A stretch of DNA of 64,000 nucleotides from Tausonia pullulans. Its lineage: Eukaryota > Basidiomycota > Tremellomycetes > Cystofilobasidiales > Mrakiaceae. The stretch is from NCBI GenBank assembly GCA_951802195.1, contig OX637634.1, positions 124,001-188,000 of the forward strand, read 5' to 3'. Each line of letters starts with the position of its first letter. The first letter of the stretch is position 1. A program made the translations under genes and the position numbers. Shown here in pieces: positions 43,192 to 53,900 of the stretch. The notes under the pieces were generated by a model. That model ran no database searches and was not told the origin of the DNA. It was given only the letters and a program-made list of their open reading frames with translations.

Positions 43192-46100
43192 TCATTTCTG
43201 CTCCTGATCATATTCCTGTACTTTGGCCAGTCTTCGGGTCCATACGCGGTGGTCCGTGATGCCTAATGACTTCTTGAAGCGTTCGAGTTTCTCTACGCCC
43301 AGGGCTTTTGTGAGTAGGTCTGCGAGCATGTCCTCCGTTGGACAGTATTGGAGTTCGATAAATCCGCTCTGCAATGCCTCTCGCCCGTACTTGTAGGCGA
43401 CGTCGATGTGCTTCGTCTTCTCCGAATGCGTCCCGTTTTTGGTTGTCTCGATCGCTCCTTGATTGTCGACGTTGACCGGGATTGAAGTGAAGTCAAATCC
43501 GAGCTGTGCTAGGAGTTTGGCGACCCATCTTAGGGTCTGGCATCCGGCTGAGAGGGCTATGTACTCCGCCTCAAGGGATGATCGGCTGACTGCCTTTTGA
43601 CGTCTGCTCGCCCAGATGACAGTTGATCCAAGAACTTTGACGATGAATCCTGTGGTTGATCGTCGTGACTCGTGATCTCCAGCGTAGTCGGAATCCGTCC
43701 AAAGTTCTATGAGCGGTGCATCTGGTTTCCCTCCGAGCGTGAGTGTTGTATCTGCCGATCCTTGTAGGTATCGGAAGATCTTCTTGACTGCTCCCCAGTG
43801 GACCCTTCGAGGATCCGAGCTGAATCGGCTAACGACTCCGACCCCGAAAGCGATGTCCGGTCGGGTGCAGACCTGAAGATACATGAGGGAGCCGACCGCC
43901 TCGAGGTACGGCACACCGGCCAGCTTGACTTTTTCTGACGAGGCGAGATCCTCTGATTGGACTGACAGTTGTCGAAAGTCGTCCATCGGGACCTTGTTTG
44001 GCTTGGCATTACTCATGTTGAAGCGTTCGAGGGCCGATTTGACGTATCGTTTCTGGCTGAGGAACATTGTTCCTGCCGTTCGGTCCCGTTGAACGTCGAT
44101 CCCGAGAATGGTTCCGGGATTAAGATCTCCTCGATCTTCGATTTTGAACTCCTTTTGGATCTCCTCCATTACCCATCTTAGGTCTTCCTTTCCTCCTGCT
44201 GCGACGAAGTCGTCGACGTACTGGATCAAGATGATCCGTCGTCCTTCGCGATATCCGATGTAGACGCAGTGATCCGCTTCAACGGGATGGAGGTTGAGCC
44301 GTGTTTGGAAGAACCTTGAGGAATGGTTGTAGAATGCGAGGGGAGATTGTTTGAGTCCGTATAGGGCCTTGAGGAGGTGCGCGACCAGTTTCTTGTCCTG
44401 CCCTCCCTTCTGTTCATACCCTGTTGGCTGATCCATGTAGACAGTTTCGACCAAGTCTGCCGTGAGGAACGCCGTTTTGAAGTCTCCTTGGATTAGGTCG
44501 AGGTCCTCTAATGCCGCTATGGCGAGGACGATCCTCAGGGAGTTGAGCTTGGATACCGGCGCGTACGTCTCGACGTAGTCCACTCCTTCGCGCTGACAGT
44601 AGCCCTTGGCCACCCATCTAGCCTTGAAGCGAGTGATCCTCCCGTCTGCTCCTTTCTTGAGCGCGTACACCCAGCGCCCTCCGACCGTTTTCGATCCCGA
44701 GGGTAGCTCCGTGAGTTCAAAGACTCCGTTCCCTTCCATCGAGGCCATCTCTTCGTCCATTGCTTCCCTCCAGAAGTATGCGTGCTCCGACGTCATTGCT
44801 TCTTCGTACGTCTTGGGTAGTGAGGGTGATGGGAGATCCTCGAGGTTTGGTCTTGCCGCATACGCGTGGCCGACGAAGTCCTCTGAAACGAAATCGGTTA
44901 TGTCGTAGTCCGTTTGGATGTATTTCGCCGTGTCCGCTACTTCCGCGATCGACCTGTTTCGCATCCCTCGACCGTAGCTCCCACTCGATTGAACAGCGGG
45001 CTGGTCTTCCTCGACCTCCTCATAGTACCACGAGGGCTTGAGGCGGGATGTCTTTGGTTTGCCTGCTTCGGCTTTCCCGAGCGGGTCTTGTGGCACTTCT
45101 GGCTGCTTGGACGGTTGTGCTTGTTCCGTCGCCTTGTCCTCTTTCGGCTGATCTATTCCTTTTATTTCCTCCTCTTCCCTGGATCCATTTGATCCGACCG
45201 TCGGCAACTCCGCTGTTTTTAGTGCCCCGAACGTTTCGTCGAAGATCACGTCGCGCGAGTATATGATGGCCCTCTTGGGGCTGCCGAAGACCTGGAGTCG
45301 GTACGCCTTCTTCCCTTCGGGTTCGCCGTATCCGAGGAAGATGCATTTGATCGCTTTTGACTGGTGCTTCTTCCTTTCCGGATCGAGTGCATACGCGATG
45401 CTTCCGAATGCTCGAAGGTAGGTGAGGTCGGGTTTCCGCTTGTGATAGGCCTGGAATGGGGTTTGATGGTTGATCGAGGCGGATGGGATGCGGTTAATCG
45501 TATAAGTGACGTAGTTCATGGCTTCCGCCCAGTACGATGGGTCAAGCTCCCTCGCATCTCGTAGCGCGCAGGTGAGCTTCTCCTCGATGGTCCGCATTCC
45601 TCGTTCTGCCTTGCCGTTCTGTTGAGGTGTGCGTGGGATGGTCGTCTCCTGGATGATCCCCTCGTCCCGGAGATAGGACTCGTAGTCCTTTGACGTGTAT
45701 TCCCCGCCGTTGTCTGACCTGATCCGTTTGACGACGTGACCGGTCCGTTTTTCTTCCTTCTTCCTCCATGCGATAAATGTCGCTAACGCCTCCGACTTCC
45801 GTTCCAAAGCGAACGACCAGTGGTAGTTCGAGAAGTCGTCCCAAATCGTCATCATGAAGCGCTTTCCTTGCGCTGACGCGACGGGCATTGGCCCTTGGAG
45901 ATCCGTGTGAATAAGTTCAAGCGGAGAGGTCGTTTTGGTTGTGGAGGTGGGAAAGGGGTTCCGATGTTGTTTCCCTTCTACGCAAGGCACGCAGATTCGT
46001 TCTTTGAATCCATCGATGTCCTCCTTCGTGAAGGCTGGTAGAAGTCTCTGGCTGATGAGCTTCTCCATTGCTGAGATGGAGGCATGGCCGAGCCGGCGGT

Positions 46101-47499
46101 GGACGAGCTCGATCTTGTCGACTCCCGATGCCGTGAACGCCACGTCCTCCTCCCTTGTGCCGGCTCTTCCTGAGTCGGTCACATCCAGCATGTAGAGGTT
46201 TTTCGAAACCTCCCGACCCTCCATGAAGACTTGCCCGTTTCTAATGAATTGACAGTGCTTCTTGGAGGTGAGCTCCCTCTTGAGGAATCTCGTCTCGACT
46301 CCTTTGTTGCCGAGTTGTCCAATGCTGATGAGGTTTGCGAACCCGGGGATGTGATATACCTCCGAAATCGTGAAGTACCTCTCGACTCCTCCCACTCTCG
46401 AGCGCAGGCGGATTTCTCCGATTCCTAATACCTGTGCTGGAGTTCCATCGGCCGTCCTGACCGTGTGTTTGAACTGCTTGTACTTGACGAAGCGTTCTCG
46501 CTCTCCTACGATGTGATTCGTAGTTCCGCTATCTGCGATATATCCGAGCTTTGTCACGATGTTCAGTGACTGGTCCGACACTGATGTGGTGGGTCCGACT
46601 TGAAGGCTGAAATCCGAGACCGATGGCCCCGCGATGTTCGCCTCGTCCCTCCCTTTGTTTCCCTTGTTCCCCTTCCTTGACTTCTTTCCCTTCCCAAACC
46701 CTTTGGGTTTTCCGACGAGTTCCCAACACTCGGTCTTGAAGTGTCCAACCTTTCCACAATGATGGTACGTGGCCTTCTTCCTATCAATCAATAGCGCCGA
46801 GTCGTTCGACGTGATTGAGGTGGAGGGTTTGAGTGACTCGTGGGTCCGGACGTAGACCAGGAGGGATGTTGCGACGGTGGTGGGGGAGAGTTGTTCCTTG
46901 GTGTCTTGAGCTCGGAGGGTTTGATGTTGGATGAATGACTCAAGGGAGGCGGGGAGTCCGCTGAGGAAGAACAGCGAGCTCATACGATCCGGGATGGAGA
47001 GGCTGAGGGCCGTCATGTCATCGACGATCCGTTGGAATTCATCGATGTACTCTTGAACGGACCCTCCCTCCTCCATCCTCAGATCCCTCATCCTCCTGAT
47101 GGCCATTACTTCTCCTGCACCTCCTTCCACCTTGTGAGTCTTCCTCAGAAGATCCCACGCCTCCTTTGCGTGCGAGCAGTTCCGTATCCTCGGTAACTCA
47201 CGGTCGCTGACTGCCATCTGGATTCTGTGGAGCGCGAACTCGTCTTTGCGGTCCCACTCCTTGATCTCTGCGGCGTTGGTAGGTGTGGTGGTTGTCTCTT
47301 GTGTGTCCTTGTCTGTGACTCTTTGGACTGGAACGGGAGTGGGCCTGGTTTTCGTACCTAGGACAACGGGCTTGCAGTCCGCCTCTCCAAAAGCTATAAG
47401 CATTCTTACAGCCCAGGTCTCGTAGTTTGTACCATCGAGAGCAGCGAGCTTGAAGAGCTTATGATCGAGCTTCTTGGAGTAGGCTTCCGTTAAGGACAT
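43192..47499 (-). CDS. Copia-2 Gag-Pol polyprotein (1435 codons)
   Basis: Part of the Copia-2 element. Order from the N-terminus (MSLTEAYSKKLDHKLF): Gag of UBN2 type; zinc knuckle CGKVGHFKTEC near residue 250; aspartic protease YIADSGTTNH near 315; GAG-pre-integrase (HRRLGHASISAMEKL); integrase core with HTDLQGPMPV and RSDNGGEYTS; reverse transcriptase with GRWVYALKKGADG and IQYVDDFVAAGG; RNase H with TDSDYAGDHESRRSTTGFIV and ILTKAL-like end LADLLTKALGVEKLERF. PR-INT-RT-RH order places it in Ty1/Copia. The ORF is open throughout. Confidence 0.95.
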   Translation of the reverse strand: MSLTEAYSKKLDHKLFKLAALDGTNYETWAVRMLIAFGEADCKPVVLGTKTRPTPVPVQRVTDKDTQETTTTPTNAAEIKEWDRKDEFALHRIQMAVSDRELPRIRNCSHAKEAWDLLRKTHKVEGGAGEVMAIRRMRDLRMEEGGSVQEYIDEFQRIVDDMTALSLSIPDRMSSLFFLSGLPASLESFIQHQTLRAQDTKEQLSPTTVATSLLVYVRTHESLKPSTSITSNDSALLIDRKKATYHHCGKVGHFKTECWELVGKPKGFGKGKKSRKGNKGNKGRDEANIAGPSVSDFSLQVGPTTSVSDQSLNIVTKLGYIADSGTTNHIVGERERFVKYKQFKHTVRTADGTPAQVLGIGEIRLRSRVGGVERYFTISEVYHIPGFANLISIGQLGNKGVETRFLKRELTSKKHCQFIRNGQVFMEGREVSKNLYMLDVTDSGRAGTREEDVAFTASGVDKIELVHRRLGHASISAMEKLISQRLLPAFTKEDIDGFKERICVPCVEGKQHRNPFPTSTTKTTSPLELIHTDLQGPMPVASAQGKRFMMTIWDDFSNYHWSFALERKSEALATFIAWRKKEEKRTGHVVKRIRSDNGGEYTSKDYESYLRDEGIIQETTIPRTPQQNGKAERGMRTIEEKLTCALRDARELDPSYWAEAMNYVTYTINRIPSASINHQTPFQAYHKRKPDLTYLRAFGSIAYALDPERKKHQSKAIKCIFLGYGEPEGKKAYRLQVFGSPKRAIIYSRDVIFDETFGALKTAELPTVGSNGSREEEEIKGIDQPKEDKATEQAQPSKQPEVPQDPLGKAEAGKPKTSRLKPSWYYEEVEEDQPAVQSSGSYGRGMRNRSIAEVADTAKYIQTDYDITDFVSEDFVGHAYAARPNLEDLPSPSLPKTYEEAMTSEHAYFWREAMDEEMASMEGNGVFELTELPSGSKTVGGRWVYALKKGADGRITRFKARWVAKGYCQREGVDYVETYAPVSKLNSLRIVLAIAALEDLDLIQGDFKTAFLTADLVETVYMDQPTGYEQKGGQDKKLVAHLLKALYGLKQSPLAFYNHSSRFFQTRLNLHPVEADHCVYIGYREGRRIILIQYVDDFVAAGGKEDLRWVMEEIQKEFKIEDRGDLNPGTILGIDVQRDRTAGTMFLSQKRYVKSALERFNMSNAKPNKVPMDDFRQLSVQSEDLASSEKVKLAGVPYLEAVGSLMYLQVCTRPDIAFGVGVVSRFSSDPRRVHWGAVKKIFRYLQGSADTTLTLGGKPDAPLIELWTDSDYAGDHESRRSTTGFIVKVLGSTVIWASRRQKAVSRSSLEAEYIALSAGCQTLRWVAKLLAQLGFDFTSIPVNVDNQGAIETTKNGTHSEKTKHIDVAYKYGREALQSGFIELQYCPTEDMLADLLTKALGVEKLERFKKSLGITDHRVWTRRLAKVQEYDQEQK

Positions 47500-47509
47500 G
47501 GTCGCTATT

Positions 47510-47522
47510 GGTGCTGATAACG
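47510..47522 (-). other. Copia-2 primer-binding site
   Basis: CGTTATCAGCACC read on the minus strand, directly adjacent to the 5' LTR. The same 13-mer follows Copia-1 LTRs (50945-50957; one-base variant at 48290-48302) and the old Copia-2-like LTR (38003-38015). Confidence 0.75.
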
Positions 47523-47698
47523 TGTTGAAGGTCTATGTTCGCCCTGGGGTCCAATGTGGTTGCAAGCTTATTTCATATACCCACTCGACTCTACCCGCTC
47601 ATATAAGGTTAACCTAGTGGCGTAAAAAATACTACAAAGGGAGGACAAGGGATGAAAACTACTAGATTATAGGTCTCCGTGAATCGCTCCTTCCAACA
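47523..47698 (-). repeat. Copia-2 5' LTR (176 bp)
   Basis: Apparently identical to 42989-43164; followed by target-site copy GCCTT at 47699-47703. Confidence 0.95.
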
Positions 47699-47947
47699 GC
47701 CTTGGGGTCGTGGCTGAACCGGCTGACGACTCCCACTGAATAGGCCAGGTCTGGACGTGTGCAGACCATGAGGTACATGAGGGAGCCGACTGCTTGGAGG
47801 TACATTGACTTATCTGCTCCCCGCATGTCCTCGGACGTGGACCCCTCGCTGATGGCAAGCTGCTTGTGCTCGTCCATGGGCGTCCGTGCTGGCTTGGCGA
47901 TGCTGAGACCGAACCGCTCGAGGACGTCGTCCGCGTAGCGTCGCTGG

Positions 47948-48289
47948 TGTTGGAAATTGTGGTGGTGGCGCCGTGAGAGCGCCGCGCGGGGCGCCGGACC
48001 CGGGGAGCGTTGAACATTGTGGTGGTGGCTGTATGGTGGAGCCGTGAGAGCGCCGCTCGGGGCGCCGGACCCGTGAGGTATCGGACCCGCGAAGTGACAG
48101 ACACACCCCCTCTTCACCGCCACATAGCTAAACCATTTAAGCCCACATTTTCTCCCCTGGCAGTCGACCTTCACTTGTTCTGAAGGTCCTCTACCAGGTT
48201 CGTACCTTTCGTAGCCACTGCCTATGGACTCACTTGTTCTGAAGGTCCTCTACCAGACCCTCTCTCTCGTTGGCAGGCTAATCGCAACA
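47948..48289 (+). repeat. Copia-1 LTR a (342 bp)
   Basis: TGTTGGAAATTGTGG...CTAATCGCAACA. Contains an internal duplication of about 70 bp (gtggtgg...gccgtgagagcgccgc) and two copies of an ACTTGTTCTGAAGG-CTCTACCAG segment. Its TG end is exactly the inner border of the left inverted-repeat arm. Confidence 0.88.
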
Positions 48290-50675
48290 CGTTACCAGCA
48301 CCACTTGCAACAACACGCTACACTACCGCCATGTCGTCGCCATTCGCCACCGAGAAGCACCTCCGACTCTTCAAGCTCGACAAGCTCGATGGATCCAACT
48401 ACCCCACCTGGTCCATCCGCATGCAGATCGCGCTCTCGGAGTGCAAGTGCAAGTCCCTCGTCTTGGGCACAGAGACGAGGCCAGTCGCCACTGCAGAAGA
48501 CGCAGCAGGCTCCCTCGCCGCCTCGACATGGGACGAGAAGAACGAGTTCGCTCTCCACCGCATCCAGATGGCAGTCTCGGACGGGAACCTCCTAAGGATC
48601 GCCGCGTGCGAGACAGCAAAGGAGGCATGGGATATCCTCAAGACTAGCCACAAGGTCGAAGGCACGGCAGGGAAGCTCATCGTGCAGAAGAAGCTGAGGG
48701 ACCTGCGGATGGACGAAGGCTCGTCAGCGCAGGCCTACATCGAGGAGTTCGAGACCCTAGTCGCAGAGGCAGAGTCTCTCAACATGGACGTCATCAAGAA
48801 CCCCGAACAGCTCGCCCTCCAGTTCCTCTCTGGCCTTCCCCCATCCCTCGAGACGTTCGCAGACGTCGTCTCCCTCCAGTACCAGGAATCCGAGAAGGTG
48901 CTCACACCGAAGCTCGTCACCACCTCGCTCCTCTCCCACATCCGCACCAAGTCCTCTCGATCTGGCGGCAGTCACTCCACCGAGGACTCGGCCCTCAAGG
49001 TCGACAAGGCGACGGCAGTCTGCCACGCGTGCGGGAAGAAGGGGCACTTCAAGGCAGAGTGCTACAGCATGGTCGGCAAGCCGAAGGATCACCAAGGGAA
49101 GGGAGGCAGAAGGGATAGGAGGAGGGAACACGGAAGGAGGAAGGAGGAGGGAGGAAGGAATGCCAGCAAGGCATCCAGCGACGCTTGGAACGCTTCGGAC
49201 GCCTGGGGACTCTTGGCCGGCGAGCCATTGCCCCAGCACCGGACGAACGGAGCAAGAGCCGGACTCATCCAGTCGGCCAACTCTGTCGCCACCAATACCA
49301 ACAAGACGCCGTGGATCGCAGACACCGGTTGCAGCAACCACATCACCAGCAACCGCGCGGATCTCGTCGACTTTGAGCCCTTCGTCACTGCCATCAGGGT
49401 AGCAGACAAACAGACGGTCAACACCGTCGGCAGGGGCCACATGCACGTCACCGCCAGAATCAACGGCAACGAGCTCGCCTACCGGATCTCCAATGTCTAC
49501 TACATCCCCCACTTTGCCAACCTGCTCTCCGTCGGCCAGCTCACCAAGCGTGGCGCCGAGGTCGTCTTCAGGGGGGACCACTGTGAGTTCAGGAAGGGTG
49601 GGAAGACGTTCATGAAGGGAGTCAGCTGGGGAAGGAATCTCTGGAAGCTCGACATCCACACCGCAGGACGCGCCGCAGGACGCACCAAGATGGGCGACAC
49701 TGCCGCCGCATACAAGTTCGACGAGAAGGAGCAGGTCGCGATCCTCCACCGCAGACTAGGACACGCCTCGCCGACGGCCATGAAACGCCTGGCCAAGGAC
49801 CACTTTCTGCCCGACGTCAGCGAGGACGAAATCCAGCAGTTTGCCAAACAAGTCTGCGTACCTTGTCTCCAAGGGAAGCAGCACCGGTCTCCCTTCCCAA
49901 CCTCCACCACCAAGGCCAAGCAGGTCCTCGACCTCGTCCACTCTGACCTCCAAGGACCCATGCCAGTCCCCTCCCACCAGAACAGGTCGTACATGATGAC
50001 CATCTGGGACGATGCCACCCAGTACCACTGGTCCTTCGCCCTCGAGAGGAAGTCGGAGGCGTACCAGACGTTTGTGGACTGGAGCAAGAGGGTGGAGAAG
50101 GCGACAGGGAGGTCAGTCAAGACACTGAGGACTGACAACGGAGGAGAGTACAAGTCAAAGGCATTCCAGACGTACCTCCGCCAACACGGCATCCTCCACC
50201 AGACGACCATCCCCGACACCCCCGAGCAGAACGGCAAGGCCGAGCGGGGGAATCGGACGATCGAGGAGAAGATCACCTGCCTCCTGCATGATTCCGACAC
50301 CCTCGTCAACCGGGGATCGTACTGGGCCGAGGCGATGAACTGTGCGACGTACCTCATCAACCGCACTCCCACGTCGACCCTCGACGGCAAGACCCCCTAC
50401 GAGGCACTCCACGGTGAGAAGCCTCCGCTTGCACACCTCCGCATATTCGGATCGATCGCGTACGCCCACGACAGAACGCACAAGAAGCATCAGTCCAAGA
50501 CGATCAAGTGCATCTTCCTCGGGTACGGGGAGGACGAGGGCAAGAAGGCGTATCGGCTCCAGGTCTATGGAGACCCGAACAGGAGGATCCTCTTCTCCCG
50601 CAACGTCACGTTCGACGAGAGAGCGAACGGACCCGGGGAGGCAGAGCTGCCGCTGGCAGTTGTCGACGACAAGGG

Positions 50676-50944
50676 TGTTGGAAATTGTGGTGGTGGCGCC
50701 GTGAGAGCGCCGCGCGGGGCGCTGGACCCGTGAGGTATCGGACCCGCGAGGTGACAGACACGCCTCCTTTTCTTTGCCACATAGCTAAACTATTTAAGCC
50801 CACATTTTCTCCCCTGGCAATTGACCTTCACTTGTTCTGAAGGTCCTCTACCAGGTTCGTACCTTTCGTAGCCACTGCCTATGGACACACTTGTTCTGAA
50901 GGTTCTCTACCAGACCCTCTCTCGTTGGCAGGCTAATCGCAACA
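50676..50944 (+). repeat. Copia-1 LTR b (269 bp), shared by two units
   Basis: Ends Copia-1a and begins Copia-1b. Has only one copy of the roughly 70-bp segment that is doubled in LTRs a and d, which explains its shorter length. Confidence 0.88.
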
Positions 50945-50984
50945 CGTTATCAGCACCACTTGCACATCACGCGACACTACCGCC

Positions 50985-53900
50985 ATGTCGTCGCCATTCG
51001 CCACCGAGAAGCACCTCCGACTCTTCAAGCTCGACAAGCTCGATGGATCCAACTACTCCACCTGGTCCATCCGCATGCAGATCGCGCTCTCGGAGTGCAA
51101 GTGCAAGTCCCTCGTCTTGGGCACAGAGACGAGGCCAGTCGCCACTGCAGAAGACGCAGCAGGCTCCCTCGCCGCCTCGACATGGGACGAGAGGAACGAG
51201 TTCGCTCTCCACCGCATCCAGATGGCAGTCTCGGACGGGAACCTCCTAAGGATCGCCGCGTGCGAGACAGCAAAGGAGGCATGGGATATCCTCAAGACTA
51301 GCCACAAGGTCGAAGGCACGGCAGGAAAGCTCATCGTGCAGAAGAAGCTGAGGGACCTGCGGATGGACGAAGGCTCGTCAGCGCAGGCCTACATCGAGGA
51401 GTTCGAGACCCTAGTCGCAGAGGCAGAGTCTCTCAACATGGACGTCATCAAGAACCCCGAACAGCTCGCCCTCCAGTTCCTCTCTGGCCTTCCCCCATCC
51501 CTCGAGACGTTCGCAGACGTCGTCTCCCTCCAGTACCAGGAATCCGAGAAGGTGCTCACACCGAAGCTCGTCACCACCTCGCTCCTCTCCCACATCCGCA
51601 CCAAGTCCTCTCGATCTGGCGGCAGTCACTCCACCGAGGACTCGGCCCTCAAGGTCGACAAGGCGACGGCAGTCTGCCACGCGTGCGGGAAGAAGGGGCA
51701 CTTCAAGGCAGAGTGCTACAGCATGGTCGGCAAGCCGAAGGATCACCAAGGGAAGGGAGGCAGAAGGGATAGGAGGAGGGAACACAGGAGAAGGAAGGAG
51801 GAGGGAGGAAGGAATGCCAGCAAGGCATCCAGCGACGCTTGGAACGCTTCGGACGCCTGGGGACTCTTGGCCGGCGAGCCATTGCCCCAGCACCGGGCGG
51901 CCGGTGGTCACTCTCAGAGTGGAGCAAGAGCCAGACCCACCCAGTCGGCCCACTCTGTCGCCACCAACAACAAGACGCCGTGGATCGCAGACACTGGTTG
52001 CAGCAACCACATCACCAGCAACCGCGCGGATCTCGTCGACTTTGAGCCCTTCGTCACTGCCATCAGGGTAGCAGACAAACAGACGGTCAACACCGTCGGC
52101 AGGGGCCACATGCACGTCACCGCCAGAATCAACGGCAACGAGCTCGCCTACCGGATCTCCAACGTCTACTACATCCCCCACTTTGCCAACCTGCTCTCCG
52201 TCGGCCAGCTCACCAAGCGTGGCGCCGAGGTCGTCTTCAGGGGGGACCACTGTGAGTTCAGGAAGGGTGGGAAGACGTTCATGAAGGGAGTCAGCTGGGG
52301 AAGGAATCTCTGGAAGCTCGACATCCACACCGCAGGACGCGCCGCAGGACGCACCAAGATGGGCGACACTGCCGCCGCATACAAGCTCGACGAGAAGGAG
52401 CAGGTCGCGATCCTCCACCGCAGACTCGGCCACGCCTCGCCGACGGCCATGAAACGCCTGGCCAAGGATCACCTTCTGCCCGACGTCAGCGAGGACGAAA
52501 TCCAGCAGTTTGCCAAACAAGTCTGCGTACCTTGTCTCCAAGGGAAGCAGCACCGGTCTCCCTTCCCGACCTCCACCACCAAGGCCAAGCAGGTCCTCGA
52601 CCTCGTCCACTCTGACCTCCAAGGACCCATGCCGGTCCCCTCCCACCAGAACAGGTCGTACATGATGACCATCTGGGACGATGCCACCCAGTACCACTGG
52701 TCCTTCGCCCTCGAGAGGAAGTCGGAGGCGTACCAGACGTTTGTGGACTGGAGCAAGAGGGTGGAGAAGGCGACAGGGAGGTCAGTCAAGACACTGAGGA
52801 CTGACAACGGAGGAGAGTACAAGTCAAAGGCATTCCAGACGTACCTCCGCCAACACGGCATCCTCCACCAGACGACCATCCCCGACACCCCCGAGCAGAA
52901 CGGCAAGGCCGAGCGGGGGAATCGGACGATCGAGGAGAAGATCACCTGCCTCCTGCATGACTCCGACACCCTCGTCAACCGGGGATCGTACTGGGCCGAG
53001 GCGATGAACTGTGCGACGTACCTCATCAACCGCACTCCCACGTCGGCCCTCGACGGCAAGACCCCCTACGAGGCACTCCACGGTGAGAAGCCTCCGCTTG
53101 CACACCTCCGCATATTCGGATCGATCGCGTACGCCCACGACAGAACGCACAAGAAGCATCAGTCCAAGACGATCAAGTGCATCTTCCTCGGGTACGGGGA
53201 GGACGAGGGCAAGAAGGCGTATCGGCTCCAGGTCTATGGAGACCCGAACAGGAGGATCCTCTTCTCCCGCAACGTCACGTTCGACGAGAGATCGAACGGG
53301 CCCGGGGAGGCAGAGCTGCCGCTGGCAGTTGTCGACGGCAAGGGGGAGGAGGACCTGGAGGCAGGCGGAGAGAATATGCAACAGAAGCACAACTCGCAGA
53401 AGCACTACTCACAGGAGGAGCAGGAGCACGAAGCTCCCTCCGACATGGCACCGGCGCCAGCGGAACCGAGGCAGCGGCAACAAGATGTCGCACCTCCAGC
53501 GTCCAGTGGGAGGCCGCAGCGCAGCAGGCAGCCACCTGCAGAGTATTGGAAACTCCCCCAGCATCAAGCATCATCCCATCACACCGTCGAGGACCAGCCC
53601 TCTACCTACGAGGAGTTTGCAGGGTACGTGCCTCTTGCCAAGCCGTATCACCACCCTCCACGACCTCTCCCCACTCTCCCTCCACCGACAGTCCCCAAGA
53701 CCTTCCACGACGCGCTCGAGAGCCCTCACGCCGAGTACTGGAAGGCAGCCATGGACGACGAGATGGAGTCGATGGAATCGAACGGAGTCTGGGAGCTCGT
53801 CGACGCGCCGCCGGACAGGAAGTCGGTGGGCGGCAGATGGGTCTACGCGCTGAAGAAGGACAACGACGGCCAGGTCGTCAAGTTCAAGGCCAGATGGGTA

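Larger units (their letters stand above)
42989..47698 (-). mobile_element. Copia-2 LTR retrotransposon, looks whole and very young
   Basis: 4710-bp Ty1/Copia element in minus orientation. Both 176-bp LTRs (42989-43164 and 47523-47698, TGTTGAAGG...TTCCAACA) appear identical by eye, and the 5-bp target duplication GCCTT flanks it (42984-42988 and 47699-47703). Primer-binding site 47510-47522 abuts the 5' LTR. A purine-rich GAGTGGGAG tract precedes the 3' LTR. One long ORF fills the interior. Identical LTRs mean very recent insertion. It sits inside an older Copia-1 copy and is the last event in this part of the array. Confidence 0.95.
38624..47947 (-). repeat. Left arm of a 4609-bp inverted duplication (split by Copia-2)
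   Basis: 38624-42988 (4365 bp) plus 47704-47947 (244 bp) equal 4609 bp, the reverse complement of 55958-60566. Identical ORF translations occur throughout. The few differences I noticed are near the outer end (about 38.6-39.4 kb). Both arm borders coincide exactly with LTR termini (38623/38624 and 47947/47948). Confidence 0.92.
42026..47947 (-). mobile_element. Copia-1 partial copy, minus orientation, split by Copia-2
   Basis: LTR at 42026-42377 (352 bp, minus orientation) followed on the minus strand by the RNase H end and part of the reverse-transcriptase region of Copia-1 (42378-42988 and 47704-47947). The complete Copia-2 at 42989-47698 is inserted into it with a GCCTT target duplication. 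Incomplete, therefore broken. It mirrors 55958-57164 on the plus strand. Confidence 0.88.
47948..50944 (+). mobile_element. Copia-1a: incomplete Copia-1 unit
   Basis: LTR 47948-48289 (342 bp), primer-binding site 48290-48302, then an ORF from 48331 covering Gag, zinc knuckle (CGKKGHFKAEC), protease (WIADTGCSNHIT), GAG-pre-integrase and integrase core, followed by LTR 50676-50944 (269 bp), which is also the 5' LTR of the next unit. The reverse transcriptase and RNase H parts are absent, so it is broken. The shared portion is nearly identical to Copia-1b, implying recent common origin. Confidence 0.9.

Noticed and set aside
51411-52697. Long antisense ORF (428 codons) inside Copia-1b, with a similar one at 48757-49749
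   Set aside because: It lies opposite the conserved polyprotein in a GC-rich codon context, has low-complexity Val/Gly/Asp composition and no recognisable domain. A shadow of the sense frame.
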